Below are positions 39,145 through 47,424 of a stretch of DNA of 64,000 nucleotides, in pieces. The notes below the pieces were generated by a model, which was not told where the DNA came from, did not search any database, and saw nothing but the letters and a program-made list of their open reading frames with translations. Location of the stretch: the NCBI GenBank assembly GCA_004028765.1, contig SAIX01000107.1:1-64000 (forward strand), in the 5' to 3' direction. This DNA comes from Chitinophagaceae bacterium. Its GTDB lineage: Bacteria; Bacteroidota; Bacteroidia; Chitinophagales; Chitinophagaceae. Each line of letters starts with the position of its first letter. Position 1 is the first letter of the stretch. The position numbers were made by a program, and so were the translations under genes.

Positions 39145-39216
39145 TAGTCCCGACAAGAATCGAACTTGTATCAAAAGTTTAGGAAACTTCTATTCTATCC
39201 ATTGAACTACGGGACC
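39145..39216 (-). tRNA. tRNA-Arg (anticodon CCU)
   Basis: A full cloverleaf is visible on the minus strand. The acceptor arms are GGTCCCG and CGGGACT, the D-stem GTTC/GAAT, the anticodon stem GAAGT/ACTTT with loop TTCCTAA (anticodon CCT), and the T-arm ACAAG-TTCGATT-CTTGT. The discriminator is A, and CCA is not encoded. It reads the AGG arginine codon. Length is 72 bases. It is transcribed towards paralogue 4 and has its own terminator. Confidence 0.95.
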
Positions 39217-39394
39217 GGGAAATAGTTGGGAATTAAGAATTATGAATTAAGAATGGGAGTGATACTGATCACTATCCCCTTTTAACTTATAACTCTCGCC
39301 TCCCTTCCGGCCGCAAAAATAATCGTTTTGGGTATTCCGTGTTCAGAAAACAGGGATTGGGGTTTTTCAGTACATTGGATGCATAAACCCTTAT

Positions 39395-39850
39395 ATGAAA
39401 TCATTACGACTGATCCCGGTATTCCTGTTATTTACCGGCTTTTTTGCAAAGGCACAGACCGGCCGCGCCAAAGCGCACCTGAACCATGTAGCCATTTATG
39501 TGGTTGATCTTGCCAAAACTAAAGCCTTTTACGAGGGGCTCTTTGGTTTCGACAGTATCCCCGAACCTTTTCATGATGGCAAACATGCCTGGTACAGCAT
39601 CGCCCCGGGTGTGGCCATGCATGTGATACAGGGAGCGGATAAACCCAAAGAATATTTCCTGAACCAGCACACCTGCTTCAGCGTACCCAATACCGAAGCT
39701 TTTGTGGCCATGCTGAAAACCAGAAAGATCGATTACTATAACAGCAAGGGCGTGAAGGGGGAGATCACCAACCGGGTGGATGGGGTAAAACAGGTATGGG
39801 TGAATGATCCCGACGGTTACTGGATAGAAGTGAACGATGCGAAGGAATGA
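39395..39850 (+). CDS. Secreted VOC/glyoxalase-family protein
   Basis: This 151-residue protein has a signal peptide (MKSLRLIPVFLLFTGFFAKAQ) before one VOC module: HLNHVAIYVVDLAKTKAFYEGLFGF, a central HTCFSVPNTEAFVAML, and the final VWVNDPDGYWIEVND. His in LNHVAI, His in QHTCF and Glu in WIEVN are at the positions where metal ligands occur in glyoxalase I-like enzymes. It would be active in the periplasm, which is unusual for glyoxalase I itself, so a different lyase or dioxygenase reaction is possible. It stands alone between the tRNA and the TPR gene, with 7-base-period repeat words on both sides. Confidence 0.85.
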   Translation: MKSLRLIPVFLLFTGFFAKAQTGRAKAHLNHVAIYVVDLAKTKAFYEGLFGFDSIPEPFHDGKHAWYSIAPGVAMHVIQGADKPKEYFLNQHTCFSVPNTEAFVAMLKTRKIDYYNSKGVKGEITNRVDGVKQVWVNDPDGYWIEVNDAKE

Positions 39851-39957
39851 GAACGTGAATCATCAATCAATTTCTCCCATTCAAAATTGACGATTCACGA
39901 TTCAAGTGTTTTTCACTCCAAACTGGTAACTTTTAACTCCGGAAGCCCCGCTCTCCC

Positions 39958-39965
39958 TATCTTTG
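39958..39965 (+). promoter_or_regulatory. Bacteroidota-type -7 box (TATCTTTG) before the TPR gene
   Basis: TATCTTTG is an exact TAnnTTTG match 20 bases before ATG 39985. It would give a leader of about 15 bases. No clear -33 element is seen. Confidence 0.5.
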
Positions 39966-39984
39966 CCCCCTCAAAAATGTGGGT

Positions 39985-40635
39985 ATGAAGTTTTACAACC
40001 TGTTGATCAAATACCGGTTCTGGCTCGGCCTCGTAGCCATCGCGCTTGCTGTATGGGTGAACCTGAGCAGTGGTTTCTGGCCTTCTTTCGTATTATACCT
40101 GGTAGGTGTTATCGCCATTGCAAGTCATTTTTTTATCGGGCCGCTGCGGCTGATACAGGAGCCCATGGAAGCGGGCAATATCGAAGAAGTGGAAAAGATA
40201 TTGAACGGTATATGGTTCCCGGGTCTGTTGTTTAAGCCGGTCCGTTCTACTTATTATACCATTAAAGGTAACCTTGCCATGATGCAGCAGGATTTTACCA
40301 CGGCCGAAAAACATCTCAAAAAAAGCAATGAACTTGGATCGCCCATGCCGGAAGCAGAAGGCGCCAATAAACTGCAATTGGGTATGATGGCCATGCAACG
40401 GGGCGATATCAAACAGGCAGAAAGCTATATCCGCGCGGCTATCCGTGCCGGTATCCCGGATAAAGAAAGCGAAGCCGTTGCCTACCTGAGCATGTGCCAG
40501 ATATTTATGAATAAGCGCGAATTCCGCGCCGCCAAAGAATTTTTCCGTAAGGCCAAAGCCTGTAAACCCACTACCAAACAGGTGGTTGACCAGGTAAAAG
40601 AGATCGAGAAATATATCTCGAGAATGCCGGGATAA
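39985..40635 (+). CDS. Membrane-anchored TPR protein
   Basis: ATG 39985 was chosen over GTG 39979, two codons earlier, because of the nearby -7 box. The 216-residue product starts with two predicted membrane helices (FWLGLVAIALAVWVNL and FWPSFVLYLVGVIAIASHFFI), which leaves the C-terminal 150 residues in the cytoplasm if the N-terminus is inside. That part contains three to four TPR-like hairpins: GNLAMMQQDFTTAEKHLKKS, LQLGMMAMQRGDIKQAESYI and CQIFMNKREFRAAKEFFRKA. Such proteins are scaffolds; no partner is visible here. Confidence 0.82.
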   Translation: MKFYNLLIKYRFWLGLVAIALAVWVNLSSGFWPSFVLYLVGVIAIASHFFIGPLRLIQEPMEAGNIEEVEKILNGIWFPGLLFKPVRSTYYTIKGNLAMMQQDFTTAEKHLKKSNELGSPMPEAEGANKLQLGMMAMQRGDIKQAESYIRAAIRAGIPDKESEAVAYLSMCQIFMNKREFRAAKEFFRKAKACKPTTKQVVDQVKEIEKYISRMPG

Positions 40636-40875
40636 GAATATTGAGCAAGGAATACTGAAGGGTTTTGCTGAAAATTTGTGAATGGGTGAGGGATTTTCAG
40701 TTAGGAGTTTAGAGTTAGGAGTTAAAAGTTTTCAACGAAAGTCAAATTATCTTAACTTTTTAACTACTCTCTATGAACTGCTGTGTGCCCTGTGTCTCTG
40801 TGTTGAAAAGTGAGTGGTAGTGACTAATCCGCTAATCCGGAATTCGCCATTGCTTATTCAATATTCTATATTCGA

Positions 40876-40883
40876 TACTTTTG
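40876..40883 (+). promoter_or_regulatory. Bacteroidota-type -7 box (TACTTTTG) at the start of the TonB-receptor locus
   Basis: TACTTTTG matches TAnnTTTG, with a TTG at 40850-40852 as a possible -33 element. Transcription would start near 40889, at or next to the TTG proposed as start codon of the next gene, so the transcript may have almost no leader. Confidence 0.45.
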
Positions 40884-40888
40884 CACCC

Positions 40889-41302
40889 TTGAAACGCCCC
40901 ATCCTTTTTATCACCCTGTTTTTTTTCACAGTATCCACCCTGGTGATGCCCTATGCCAATTTTGATGATGTGGCATCGTTGCAGGCGGTATACAATCACT
41001 GTCTAAAGGAAGATGCGGATATGGATTTTTTTGAATTCATCGGCGAAAAAATGCTCGCAGTCGGTTTTGATCCGAATGAAGCCGATGAGCCGCATAGCAA
41101 GCACCCCCTGCAGCCGATTCATGGCAATGAGCTGGTACAGATACAAAACGGTGTGATTTACCAGCAAACACCGCAGGAAATCGAATGGGAACAACCTTCA
41201 CCGCAGGTAGTGATGATGACGGTTATGAATACAAATACACTCGCCAACGGGTTTTACAGCGGCGTTTTTCATCCCCCGGCTATTGCCATTTCCCTTTCTT
41301 AA
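40889..41302 (+). CDS. Secreted/membrane-anchored small hypothetical protein
   Basis: The frame is open from 40814, but its first 25 residues lie in a repeat-rich intergenic stretch upstream of the -7 box, so TTG 40889 is the preferred start. The protein then begins LKRPILFITLFFFTVSTLVM, a signal or anchor helix, and has about 115 more residues. These are acidic in the first half (LKEDADMDFFEFIGEKML) with a His-containing centre (DEPHSKHPLQPIHG) and a hydrophobic end. No known family is recognised. Position before a PepSY-like gene and a TonB receptor suggests a role in the same uptake locus, possibly metal- or heme-related; inference only. Confidence 0.55.
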   Translation: MKRPILFITLFFFTVSTLVMPYANFDDVASLQAVYNHCLKEDADMDFFEFIGEKMLAVGFDPNEADEPHSKHPLQPIHGNELVQIQNGVIYQQTPQEIEWEQPSPQVVMMTVMNTNTLANGFYSGVFHPPAIAISLS

Positions 41303-41360
41303 TTACATCATTTTATTTTTCACCTGCAATACCCGTTATGGGTATTACAATGATTATTCT

Positions 41361-41552
41361 ATGCCATTTGCGTTATCTGCGCTTCCCAAAGCCGTGAAAG
41401 ATGCTTTTACAAAAGCATTCCCTGCTGCGGCGATCCAAACGGGATATCTCGTTGAATCGAAAGGAGGGAAGAGCGAATATGAAATTGAATACACGCTCAA
41501 CGGAAAAAAGAAAGAAGCGAAATTTTCCCCGGAAGGGAAAGCCGCTAAATAA
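41361..41552 (+). CDS. Short PepSY-like (DUF2874-type) protein
   Basis: The ATG at 41361 gives 63 residues; an upstream ATG at 41283 would overlap the previous gene and add a leader that does not look like a clean signal. The core LPKAVKDAFTKAFPAAA, then YLVESKGGKSEYEIEYTLNGKKKEAKFSPEG, follows the one-helix-plus-three-strand pattern of PepSY-like proteins found in the periplasm of Bacteroidota. Most relatives have a signal peptide, which this start lacks, so either the start is wrong or the gene is changed. It precedes the TonB receptor and a strong hairpin. Confidence 0.6.
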   Translation: MPFALSALPKAVKDAFTKAFPAAAIQTGYLVESKGGKSEYEIEYTLNGKKKEAKFSPEGKAAK

Positions 41553-41556
41553 AAAT

Positions 41557-41587
41557 ATGATGCAGCCGTTAACAGCGGCTGCATCAT
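41557..41587 (+). terminator. Strong hairpin between the PepSY-like gene and the TonB receptor
   Basis: ATGATGCAGCCG and CGGCTGCATCAT form a 12-bp perfect stem with a seven-base loop, only 22 bases before the receptor's ATG. The T-tract after it is broken (TCCTGTTT), so it may be a terminator of the small genes, or an attenuator or mRNA-stabilising hairpin in a shared transcript. Confidence 0.6.
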
Positions 41588-41608
41588 TCCTGTTTAAATA
41601 AAATCAGT

Positions 41609-43774
41609 ATGAAATATTATATCATTGGTATCCTTATTTTTCTATCACCCTGTTTTGCTGTATCGCAAACGATTACCGGAAAAATCAAAGAACCCGGCGG
41701 CAAAGCTTTGCAGGGAGTGAACATACAGGTTACCGGCACCAAAAAAGGTGCGGCCACCGATTCGCTTGGAAATTTCAGTTTACAACCAGGCCCAGGTAAT
41801 ATCAAACTCCATATTTCCTACACGGGGTACAAGGCGGTTGATACAACAGTGACCGTTACAAATAAAAATATCCTGCTCGACCTGGTATTGGAAGAGGAAA
41901 AAGAGAACCTGGATGAAGTGGTGATCGTTTCTTCTTCACGAACCAATTCACATATCGAGGACCTTCCCACCAAAGTAGAAGTTTTGGGTACGGAAGAAGT
42001 GCATGAAGAAAATGGTATCAAACCCGGTAATATCGCGAGTTTGCTTGGTGATATCGCAGGTATACAGATACAGCAAACCAATGCAGCCACGGGTAATGCC
42101 GATATGCGGATACAGGGGTTGCAGGGCAAATACACACAGATACTGCGCGACGGGATGCCGCTGTTCGGTGGCTATTCCGGCAGCTTCAGCATTTTGCAGA
42201 TACCGCCGCTTGACCTGCAGCAGATAGAACTGGTGAAAGGTGCGAGTTCAACCCTGTATGGCGGCGGTGCCATCGCGGGAATGGTAAACCTTGTCTCCAA
42301 AAAACCAAAAACAGGTAAACCGGAAAAAAGCTTTACGATCAACCGCTCTACATTGAAAGAAAATAATGCGAATCTTTTTTTCTCCGGCAGAAATGAAAAA
42401 GCAGGCTATACCTTTTTTGCAGGAGGCACGGTGCAGGATCCTGTGGATGTGAACAAAGATGGTTTTTCGGATGTGCCATCCGTAAAAAGTGTTTTCGTTC
42501 ATCCGCGCGTATTTCTGTATGGCGGTCCTTCATCAACGGTGATACTGGGCTATACGCTGAACTATGAAGACAGGAACGGCGGTGATATGCAGGTGCTGAA
42601 CGGGAAAACCACCCCGCAGAACCAGTTCTTTATACGGAATAAAAGTTTGCGTAATACGGCGGATGCCACATGGGAGAAAAAGACCGGTGAAACAGGTCTG
42701 TTTACCCTGAAAGGCAGCACCAGCTTTTTTAACCGCGACATCAGCACGAACGTATTTGGTATGAAAGCAACACAGTTTACCTGGTATACCGAAGCAACTT
42801 ACAGCCAGCGCACCGAACACCATGCATGGGTGGGCGGCATCAATTTTAACGGAGATGATTTTTCGAAAAAGCAACCCGACAGCAGTTTGATCCCCAATGA
42901 ACGCAACAGTACATTCGGGGTATTTGTGCAGGACGACTGGAAATTCGCCAATAAATTCACGTTGCAAAGCGGTGTGCGTTTTGATGCACATAATGAGTAT
43001 GGCAATTTTTTATTGCCCCGCCTGTCGCTCATGTTCAAAGCAAGCCGTACCATAACGATGCGCCTTGGCGGCGGATTGGGATACAAAACACCTTCGCTTT
43101 TTAACAGCGAAGTGGATGAAAGAGATTATCATTATCTCCTCGGCTATGCGGGTGGTGTGAAAGCCGAACGTTCACTGGGATTGAATTATGACATCAATTA
43201 CAAAACCAAACTCGGCGAATGGAACCTGACCCTGAACCAGACATTTTTTTATAACCAGATCAGCCGCCCGCTTACACTCCGTACTGCAGGCCTAACCACA
43301 CCGGTGTATTATTATGATAACGAAACAAACCGTCTGAAAACAATGGGTTTTGAAACCTATGTGCAGGCCACGCAGGACGAACTGGAATTGTATCTCGGTT
43401 ATGTTTATACCAATGCAAAAAGAAAATATGATGCAGCACATCCCAACCTGCCGCTGATCGCAAGGAATAAATTCGCAACGGTGATCGCCTATGAGTTCAG
43501 CAAGGATTTCAGGGCAGGAGTAGAAGCGGCCTATACCGGCAAACAATACCTGGATGATGGTAGCACAACCGAACCGTATCTGTTTACGGCAGCGATGATC
43601 CGTTACAATATCGGGAAAGCCGCTTTTGTACTCAATTGCGAAAACCTGTTTGATTATCGCCAGAACAAAAAGAACACAGTTGTATTTCCTCCTTACACCA
43701 ATCCCCGGTTCCCCGAAATATGGGCGCCGCTGGATGGAAGGGTGGTGAATTTGTCGATGTATGTAAAGTTCTGA
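41609..43774 (+). CDS. TonB-dependent receptor with carboxypeptidase-regulatory-like N-terminus
   Basis: This 721-residue outer-membrane receptor has a signal peptide (MKYYIIGILIFLSPCFAVSQ), a regulatory-like beta-sandwich (ITGKIKEPGGKALQGVNIQVTG), a TonB plug (IQGLQGKYTQILRDGMPLFGG and LVKGASSTLYGGGAIAGMVN) and a 22-strand-type barrel ending in VVNLSMYVKF. It is shorter than SusC-type receptors and has no SusD partner, so the substrate is more likely a metal chelate, heme, vitamin or copper complex than a glycan. Two small genes precede it. No regulator is adjacent. A 7-base-period intergenic tract follows it. Confidence 0.92.
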   Translation: MKYYIIGILIFLSPCFAVSQTITGKIKEPGGKALQGVNIQVTGTKKGAATDSLGNFSLQPGPGNIKLHISYTGYKAVDTTVTVTNKNILLDLVLEEEKENLDEVVIVSSSRTNSHIEDLPTKVEVLGTEEVHEENGIKPGNIASLLGDIAGIQIQQTNAATGNADMRIQGLQGKYTQILRDGMPLFGGYSGSFSILQIPPLDLQQIELVKGASSTLYGGGAIAGMVNLVSKKPKTGKPEKSFTINRSTLKENNANLFFSGRNEKAGYTFFAGGTVQDPVDVNKDGFSDVPSVKSVFVHPRVFLYGGPSSTVILGYTLNYEDRNGGDMQVLNGKTTPQNQFFIRNKSLRNTADATWEKKTGETGLFTLKGSTSFFNRDISTNVFGMKATQFTWYTEATYSQRTEHHAWVGGINFNGDDFSKKQPDSSLIPNERNSTFGVFVQDDWKFANKFTLQSGVRFDAHNEYGNFLLPRLSLMFKASRTITMRLGGGLGYKTPSLFNSEVDERDYHYLLGYAGGVKAERSLGLNYDINYKTKLGEWNLTLNQTFFYNQISRPLTLRTAGLTTPVYYYDNETNRLKTMGFETYVQATQDELELYLGYVYTNAKRKYDAAHPNLPLIARNKFATVIAYEFSKDFRAGVEAAYTGKQYLDDGSTTEPYLFTAAMIRYNIGKAAFVLNCENLFDYRQNKKNTVVFPPYTNPRFPEIWAPLDGRVVNLSMYVKF

Positions 43775-43915
43775 CTGGTAATTTCGGATTCGCGGATTGA
43801 CGGATAACGGATTTTAATATCGAACATCGAACAAGGAATATTGAATATCGGGGGAATTTTATTTTATGAAATTACTCCGGCATTCCTTGTTTGATATTCT
43901 GTATTCATCTGTTCT

Positions 43916-44353
43916 TCAGTCTCCCCAAATTTCTTCATGCTTTGCAAAATAGGGGATACCAAATGTTCCCATCAGCCCGGTGATGAGTTCGATGCCTACG
44001 GTGAGTCCGCGTGCACTGGCAGGCATGGGCTGGCCGGTGGGAAGCATATTCGGACCGAGCGGGATAAATGCCACGAGCGCGGTAAGGAGCAGGCAGAGGA
44101 TGATATATACAACCATTCCTTTTTTCAGGTATTCGAGTATAATGGAATACACGATGCCACCAACCACTAACGTGGGTATGCAAAAGAAGATGATGGAATT
44201 GATGTTGATATACTCGGAAAATTCATACCCGGTTATTTTCCGGTAGATGAGGTCGTAAGCGAGCCCAAGTACCGCTGTGGCGATGCCTACAAATAACCCG
44301 CCGAGGATGCCGCGGGTAGAAAGAGAATAACGGTACGAAGTTTCCTTTTCCAT
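43916..44353 (-). CDS. Four-helix membrane protein of unknown function
   Basis: ATG 44353 (MEKETSYRYSLSTRG) is the likely start; the open frame extends to 44584 but the extra 77 residues fall in repeat-rich sequence and do not look coding. The 145-residue product has four predicted helices, with ILGGLFVGIATAVLGLAYDLIY, FFCIPTLVVGGIVYSIIL, MVVYIILCLLLTALVAFIPL and LTVGIELITGLMGTFGIPYF as hydrophobic stretches in turn. No family name is recognised. Intergenic heptad-type tracts flank it. Confidence 0.65.
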   Translation of the reverse strand: MEKETSYRYSLSTRGILGGLFVGIATAVLGLAYDLIYRKITGYEFSEYININSIIFFCIPTLVVGGIVYSIILEYLKKGMVVYIILCLLLTALVAFIPLGPNMLPTGQPMPASARGLTVGIELITGLMGTFGIPYFAKHEEIWGD

Positions 44354-44359
44354 AAACAT

Positions 44360-44856
44360 TGATTTAATGTGAAGAAAATAACATGACCGTAATCTGTTCA
44401 TCAAGCCTGGCAAGCGACGATATCCGTGTGCAGTATTGTAAAATTGGTAAAGAAAATCGGTAATTGCAATAGGGGGAGAAATATTGAACAAAGGAACAAG
44501 GAATGCCGAAGTGGATAGCTGAAAATTTGTGAGTGGTGAGTAGGCAGTGGTGAGTTCTGGATCCGATAATCCGGAATTCGTCAATCGTTAATCGTCAATG
44601 ATTTTTTAACCCTTTTAACGTCTTTAACCTGCACATATCTCTCCGCGAAACTTTGTATCCTGGCACCTTCGCGAGAGAAATGGGTGAGTGGTTGGTTTTG
44701 GATCCGATAATCCGCCAATCCGCAATCCGTCAATCGTTAAAGAAACTTTTTTAACGTCTCTAACCTTTTTAACCACTTCCGCGGCTTTCAATTGAAAAAA
44801 GAGTGAAACAGGTAATATCGAAAACATCCCGTTGATGGATAAATTTCTTTACTGAT
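44360..44856. repeat. Intergenic region with several short-period repeat tracts
   Basis: These 497 bases hold no convincing gene. They contain words of the GTGAGTG family (near 44520-44555 and 44678-44690), the ATCCGATAATCCG family (44557-44575, 44698-44735), TCAATCGTTAATCGTCAATG (44578-44600, period 7) and TTTTAAC families (44603-44635, 44748-44778). The same words recur in other gaps of the window's second half. Confidence 0.6.
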
Positions 44857-46146
44857 CTACTGCTCCAGCGCCTGGTAAACGGCCACTTTAAATTTTTCGG
44901 CGATCTCTCCATGTGTAAAAGGATATTGCTGTAATACAAACTGTGCCACAATCTTTTCTTTCGGGTCTATCCAGTAAGAAGAAGCGAACATACCTCCCCA
45001 ACTGAAAGTTCCCTGCGATAAAACGGTTCTTGGTTTGCTGTCTGCGGTCACTACTTCAAAACCCAGCCCGAATTTGGTTGGGCGCCCCATATTGATATCG
45101 CCGATCTGGTTCATCGTCATTAACTCAACCGTATTCGCGCTTAGCAATCTTTTGCCGTTATAAATGCCTTTGTTCAATAACATCTGCATAAACAATGCAT
45201 AATCGTAAGCTGTGGAAACAAGCCCGCCGCCACCCGAATAAAAACTGCCACCATCAATAACCGGGTAGTCACGGTTAAACAGTCCATTTACATTGATCTG
45301 CTCGGGGGTATTCACCACCTGTTTGTTTTTGTCTTCCGAATGCAGCATGGCCAGCCTGCTTTTCTTTTCCGAGGGGATATAGAAATAGGTATCATTCATC
45401 CCCAGCGGTGCGAATATTTTTTTATGGAAGTACTGGTCAAGGCTCATCCCGCTGATCACTTCGATCAGGTAACCGAGAACATCTGTATTCAGCCCGTATG
45501 TAAATTTTTCACCTGGCTGGTGTACCAGCGGAAGGGAAGCCAGTTTTTTGATATTATCTGCAAGCAGGGTGCCGCCCTTCATTCCGATCCCGCCCATCAC
45601 CCCGGCTTTTGCATACATAGCGTTCATAACATCGTTACCGATCTGCGCATAACCGATACCGGAAGTATGCGTGAGCAATTCGCGGATCGAGATCTCTTTT
45701 TTTGCAGGGACCGTTGTGTAAGTTGTATCGGCTTTGTTGAATTTATCGAGCACAAGCGGTTTGCGGAATTCAGGGATATATTTTGAAACGGGATCATCCA
45801 GCAGCAGTTTCCCTTCTTCATACAACATCATCACACCCACACTGGTAATCGCTTTGGTTTGCGAGGCGATGCGCCAGATGGCATCTTTCTGAAGGTGCTT
45901 GTTCTTTTCCTTGTCATCAAACCCCAGGGCTTTGTGGTACACAATGTTCCCGTCTTTCGCCACCAACGCAATCGCACCGGCAATCCAGTTACTGTCGATG
46001 TATTGCTGGATCAGGTTATCGATGCGCTTCAGCCGCTCAGCAGAAAAATGGTTTTGCTGCGGTACCCCTGGTTTTAATACAGGTTGTGCATTCGGAAAGG
46101 AAATACAGGCCAACAAACAGGCCGTTGCAAAAAGCTGTTTCATCAT
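44857..46146 (-). CDS. Secreted serine hydrolase of the class C beta-lactamase family
   Basis: This 429-residue exported protein has a signal peptide (MMKQLFATACLLACISFPNAQ). The active-site SxxK is SQTK at 95-98 (WRIASQTKAI), the second motif has Tyr217 (KFTYGLNTDVLGYLIE), and the third motif region is GTFSWGGMFASSYW. This set defines the beta-lactamase/esterase/D-aminopeptidase family (Pfam Beta-lactamase). Members with YGLNTDVLG are usually esterases or peptidases, not antibiotic-inactivating enzymes, so resistance should not be inferred. It is monocistronic on the minus strand. Confidence 0.9.
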   Translation of the reverse strand: MMKQLFATACLLACISFPNAQPVLKPGVPQQNHFSAERLKRIDNLIQQYIDSNWIAGAIALVAKDGNIVYHKALGFDDKEKNKHLQKDAIWRIASQTKAITSVGVMMLYEEGKLLLDDPVSKYIPEFRKPLVLDKFNKADTTYTTVPAKKEISIRELLTHTSGIGYAQIGNDVMNAMYAKAGVMGGIGMKGGTLLADNIKKLASLPLVHQPGEKFTYGLNTDVLGYLIEVISGMSLDQYFHKKIFAPLGMNDTYFYIPSEKKSRLAMLHSEDKNKQVVNTPEQINVNGLFNRDYPVIDGGSFYSGGGGLVSTAYDYALFMQMLLNKGIYNGKRLLSANTVELMTMNQIGDINMGRPTKFGLGFEVVTADSKPRTVLSQGTFSWGGMFASSYWIDPKEKIVAQFVLQQYPFTHGEIAEKFKVAVYQALEQ

Positions 46147-46233
46147 GTGCTGGGTTTAAGGGTAAAAGTTCCTCCCTCTCCCTGAAATCACAAAATCAAT
46201 TTTAAAGGGAGAAACCAAATACCCGATCCGCTT

Positions 46234-47184
46234 CTACTTTTTCTGTTCCTTTATTCTATTGTTTGGATTCAAAGCAGTTTCTTCTACCACTTCCGGGAAA
46301 TACCGGTGTTCAAGAGCATGAATTTTATGTGCAAGGGTTTCGGGGGTATCGTTGGGTTCAACAGGGCAGCGTGCCTGGAAAATAGGTGCGCCTTCATCAA
46401 ATTTTTCATTTACATAATGAATAGTGATACCGCTTTCTTTTTCGCCTGCGGCGATAACGGCTTCGTGTACATGCATCCCATACATGCCTTTGCCGCCATA
46501 CTTAGGCAATAAGGCGGGATGGATATTGATCATACGGTTGGGATAGGCACGCACCAAAACTTCGGGTATTTTCCAGAGAAAACCTGCCAATACCACAAAC
46601 TGTATATGGTATGATGCCTGCAGTACCGGTAAATAAGCATCTCCCCTGAAAAAACGTTCTTTTTCGATCTGCAGAACAGGGATATTGTTTTTATCTGCAA
46701 TTGAAATAACCCCTGCCCCCGGTTTATTGCATACGATCAAAGCCACTTTCAAACGGGAATGATTGGCGAGGCGCTGGATAATCTTCCCTGCATTCGACCC
46801 GGCACCTGAAGCGAAAATGGCAATATTCAAAGGAGTCTGGAGTAGGGAGTTAGGGGTTTGGAGTTTTGTATCGGTCGTATTTACTCCAGACTCCAGACTC
46901 CAGACTCCTAACTTGCCCAGCAGTTTCTTCTCATATTTCCAGAAAAAAGCCCATTGGCCCAGCAATGCACCATAAAAAAGAAGGATCACCTGGTAACCAA
47001 ATACTAACATACCGAGGCGAAGGAATAGTTTCCATACCCAGTAACTGCCGGTGTCCATACCGAGCCAGGCAGTAACATAGCGGGTTAAAACGGCGGTGGT
47101 GGTACCTGTTAATCCGAAAACAAGGAATAAAATCCAGAACTGTTTAGTACTTACCCCCCATTTTTGCTGCAAACGTTTAAACAT
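46234..47184 (-). CDS. purN: DUF6787-like membrane domain fused in frame to PurN (GAR formyltransferase)
   Basis: One frame of 316 residues joins two units. Residues 1-92 (MFKRLQQKWGVSTKQFWILF, two or three membrane helices, then FWKYEKKLLGKLG) resemble the DUF6787 family of small Bacteroidota membrane proteins. Residues 119-316 are phosphoribosylglycinamide formyltransferase, the third step of purine synthesis: IAIFASGAGSNAGKII at the start, the catalytic Asn220-x-His222 in NIHPALLPKYGG, and Asp263 in KFDEGAPIF. The join, residues 93-118, is coded by an intergenic-type repeat (three AGACTCC copies and a 12-base inverted repeat). PurN may instead start at TTG 46830 (Leu119), which would give a normal 198-residue enzyme. 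There is no stop codon between the units, so a fusion is the plain reading. Confidence 0.8.
   Translation of the reverse strand: MFKRLQQKWGVSTKQFWILFLVFGLTGTTTAVLTRYVTAWLGMDTGSYWVWKLFLRLGMLVFGYQVILLFYGALLGQWAFFWKYEKKLLGKLGVWSLESGVNTTDTKLQTPNSLLQTPLNIAIFASGAGSNAGKIIQRLANHSRLKVALIVCNKPGAGVISIADKNNIPVLQIEKERFFRGDAYLPVLQASYHIQFVVLAGFLWKIPEVLVRAYPNRMINIHPALLPKYGGKGMYGMHVHEAVIAAGEKESGITIHYVNEKFDEGAPIFQARCPVEPNDTPETLAHKIHALEHRYFPEVVEETALNPNNRIKEQKK
46832..46908. repeat. Repeat tract inside the DUF6787-PurN frame
   Basis: GGAGTCTGGAGT (46832-46843) and ACTCCAGACTCC (46883-46894) are a perfect 12-base inverted repeat. AGACTCC occurs three times in tandem at 46888-46908. The words between are of the same 7-base-period kind as those in intergenic tracts nearby. 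Here they lie in an open frame and encode the linker between the two domains. Confidence 0.85.
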
Positions 47185-47367
47185 GTCCCAAAAATCATAT
47201 AAAAAATTGATGAAACAGGATTGATCATTGATATAAAATCAAGCTTTACCGATAAACAGAAAAACCATGACAATATTTGAAAGTTGAATCCTGCAATTCG
47301 CTGAAATGCAAGCCTGGCAAGGCTAAAAAAATTTTCCGCTCATGAAGTTTTTGTCAGCTTCCTGTCA

Positions 47368-47375
47368 TATTTTTG
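47368..47375 (+). promoter_or_regulatory. Bacteroidota-type -7 box (TATTTTTG) of the ACIII operon
   Basis: TATTTTTG matches TAnnTTTG and lies 50 bases before ATG 47425. It would place the transcript start near 47380. TTTG occurs at 47350-47353, but 14 bases upstream is closer than the usual -33 distance. Confidence 0.5.
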
Positions 47376-47424
47376 CAGCCGTTCACGGATATTTTTCCAC
47401 ACCAAGAACCACACGTTTGTGAAT

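Noticed and set aside
39145-39216. tRNA-Arg as an attachment site of an integrated element containing the four paralogues
   Set aside because: No integrase and no repeat of the tRNA 3' end were seen near the array.
44354-44584. Longer N-terminus for the four-helix membrane protein
   Set aside because: The added 77 residues lie in repeat-containing sequence and lack a coding pattern; MEKETSYRY at 44353 is a better start.
44624-44827. 67-residue minus-strand frame
   Set aside because: It is formed by the intergenic repeat words and has no protein-like pattern beyond a short hydrophobic start.
44857-46146. Beta-lactam resistance gene
   Set aside because: The fold family is right, but the YGLNTDVLG-type motif is usual in esterases and peptidases of this family.
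46866-47075. Plus-strand frame over the repeat tract inside DUF6787-PurN
   Set aside because: It is the antisense shadow of a gene with clear PurN motifs on the minus strand, and its content comes from the repeat.
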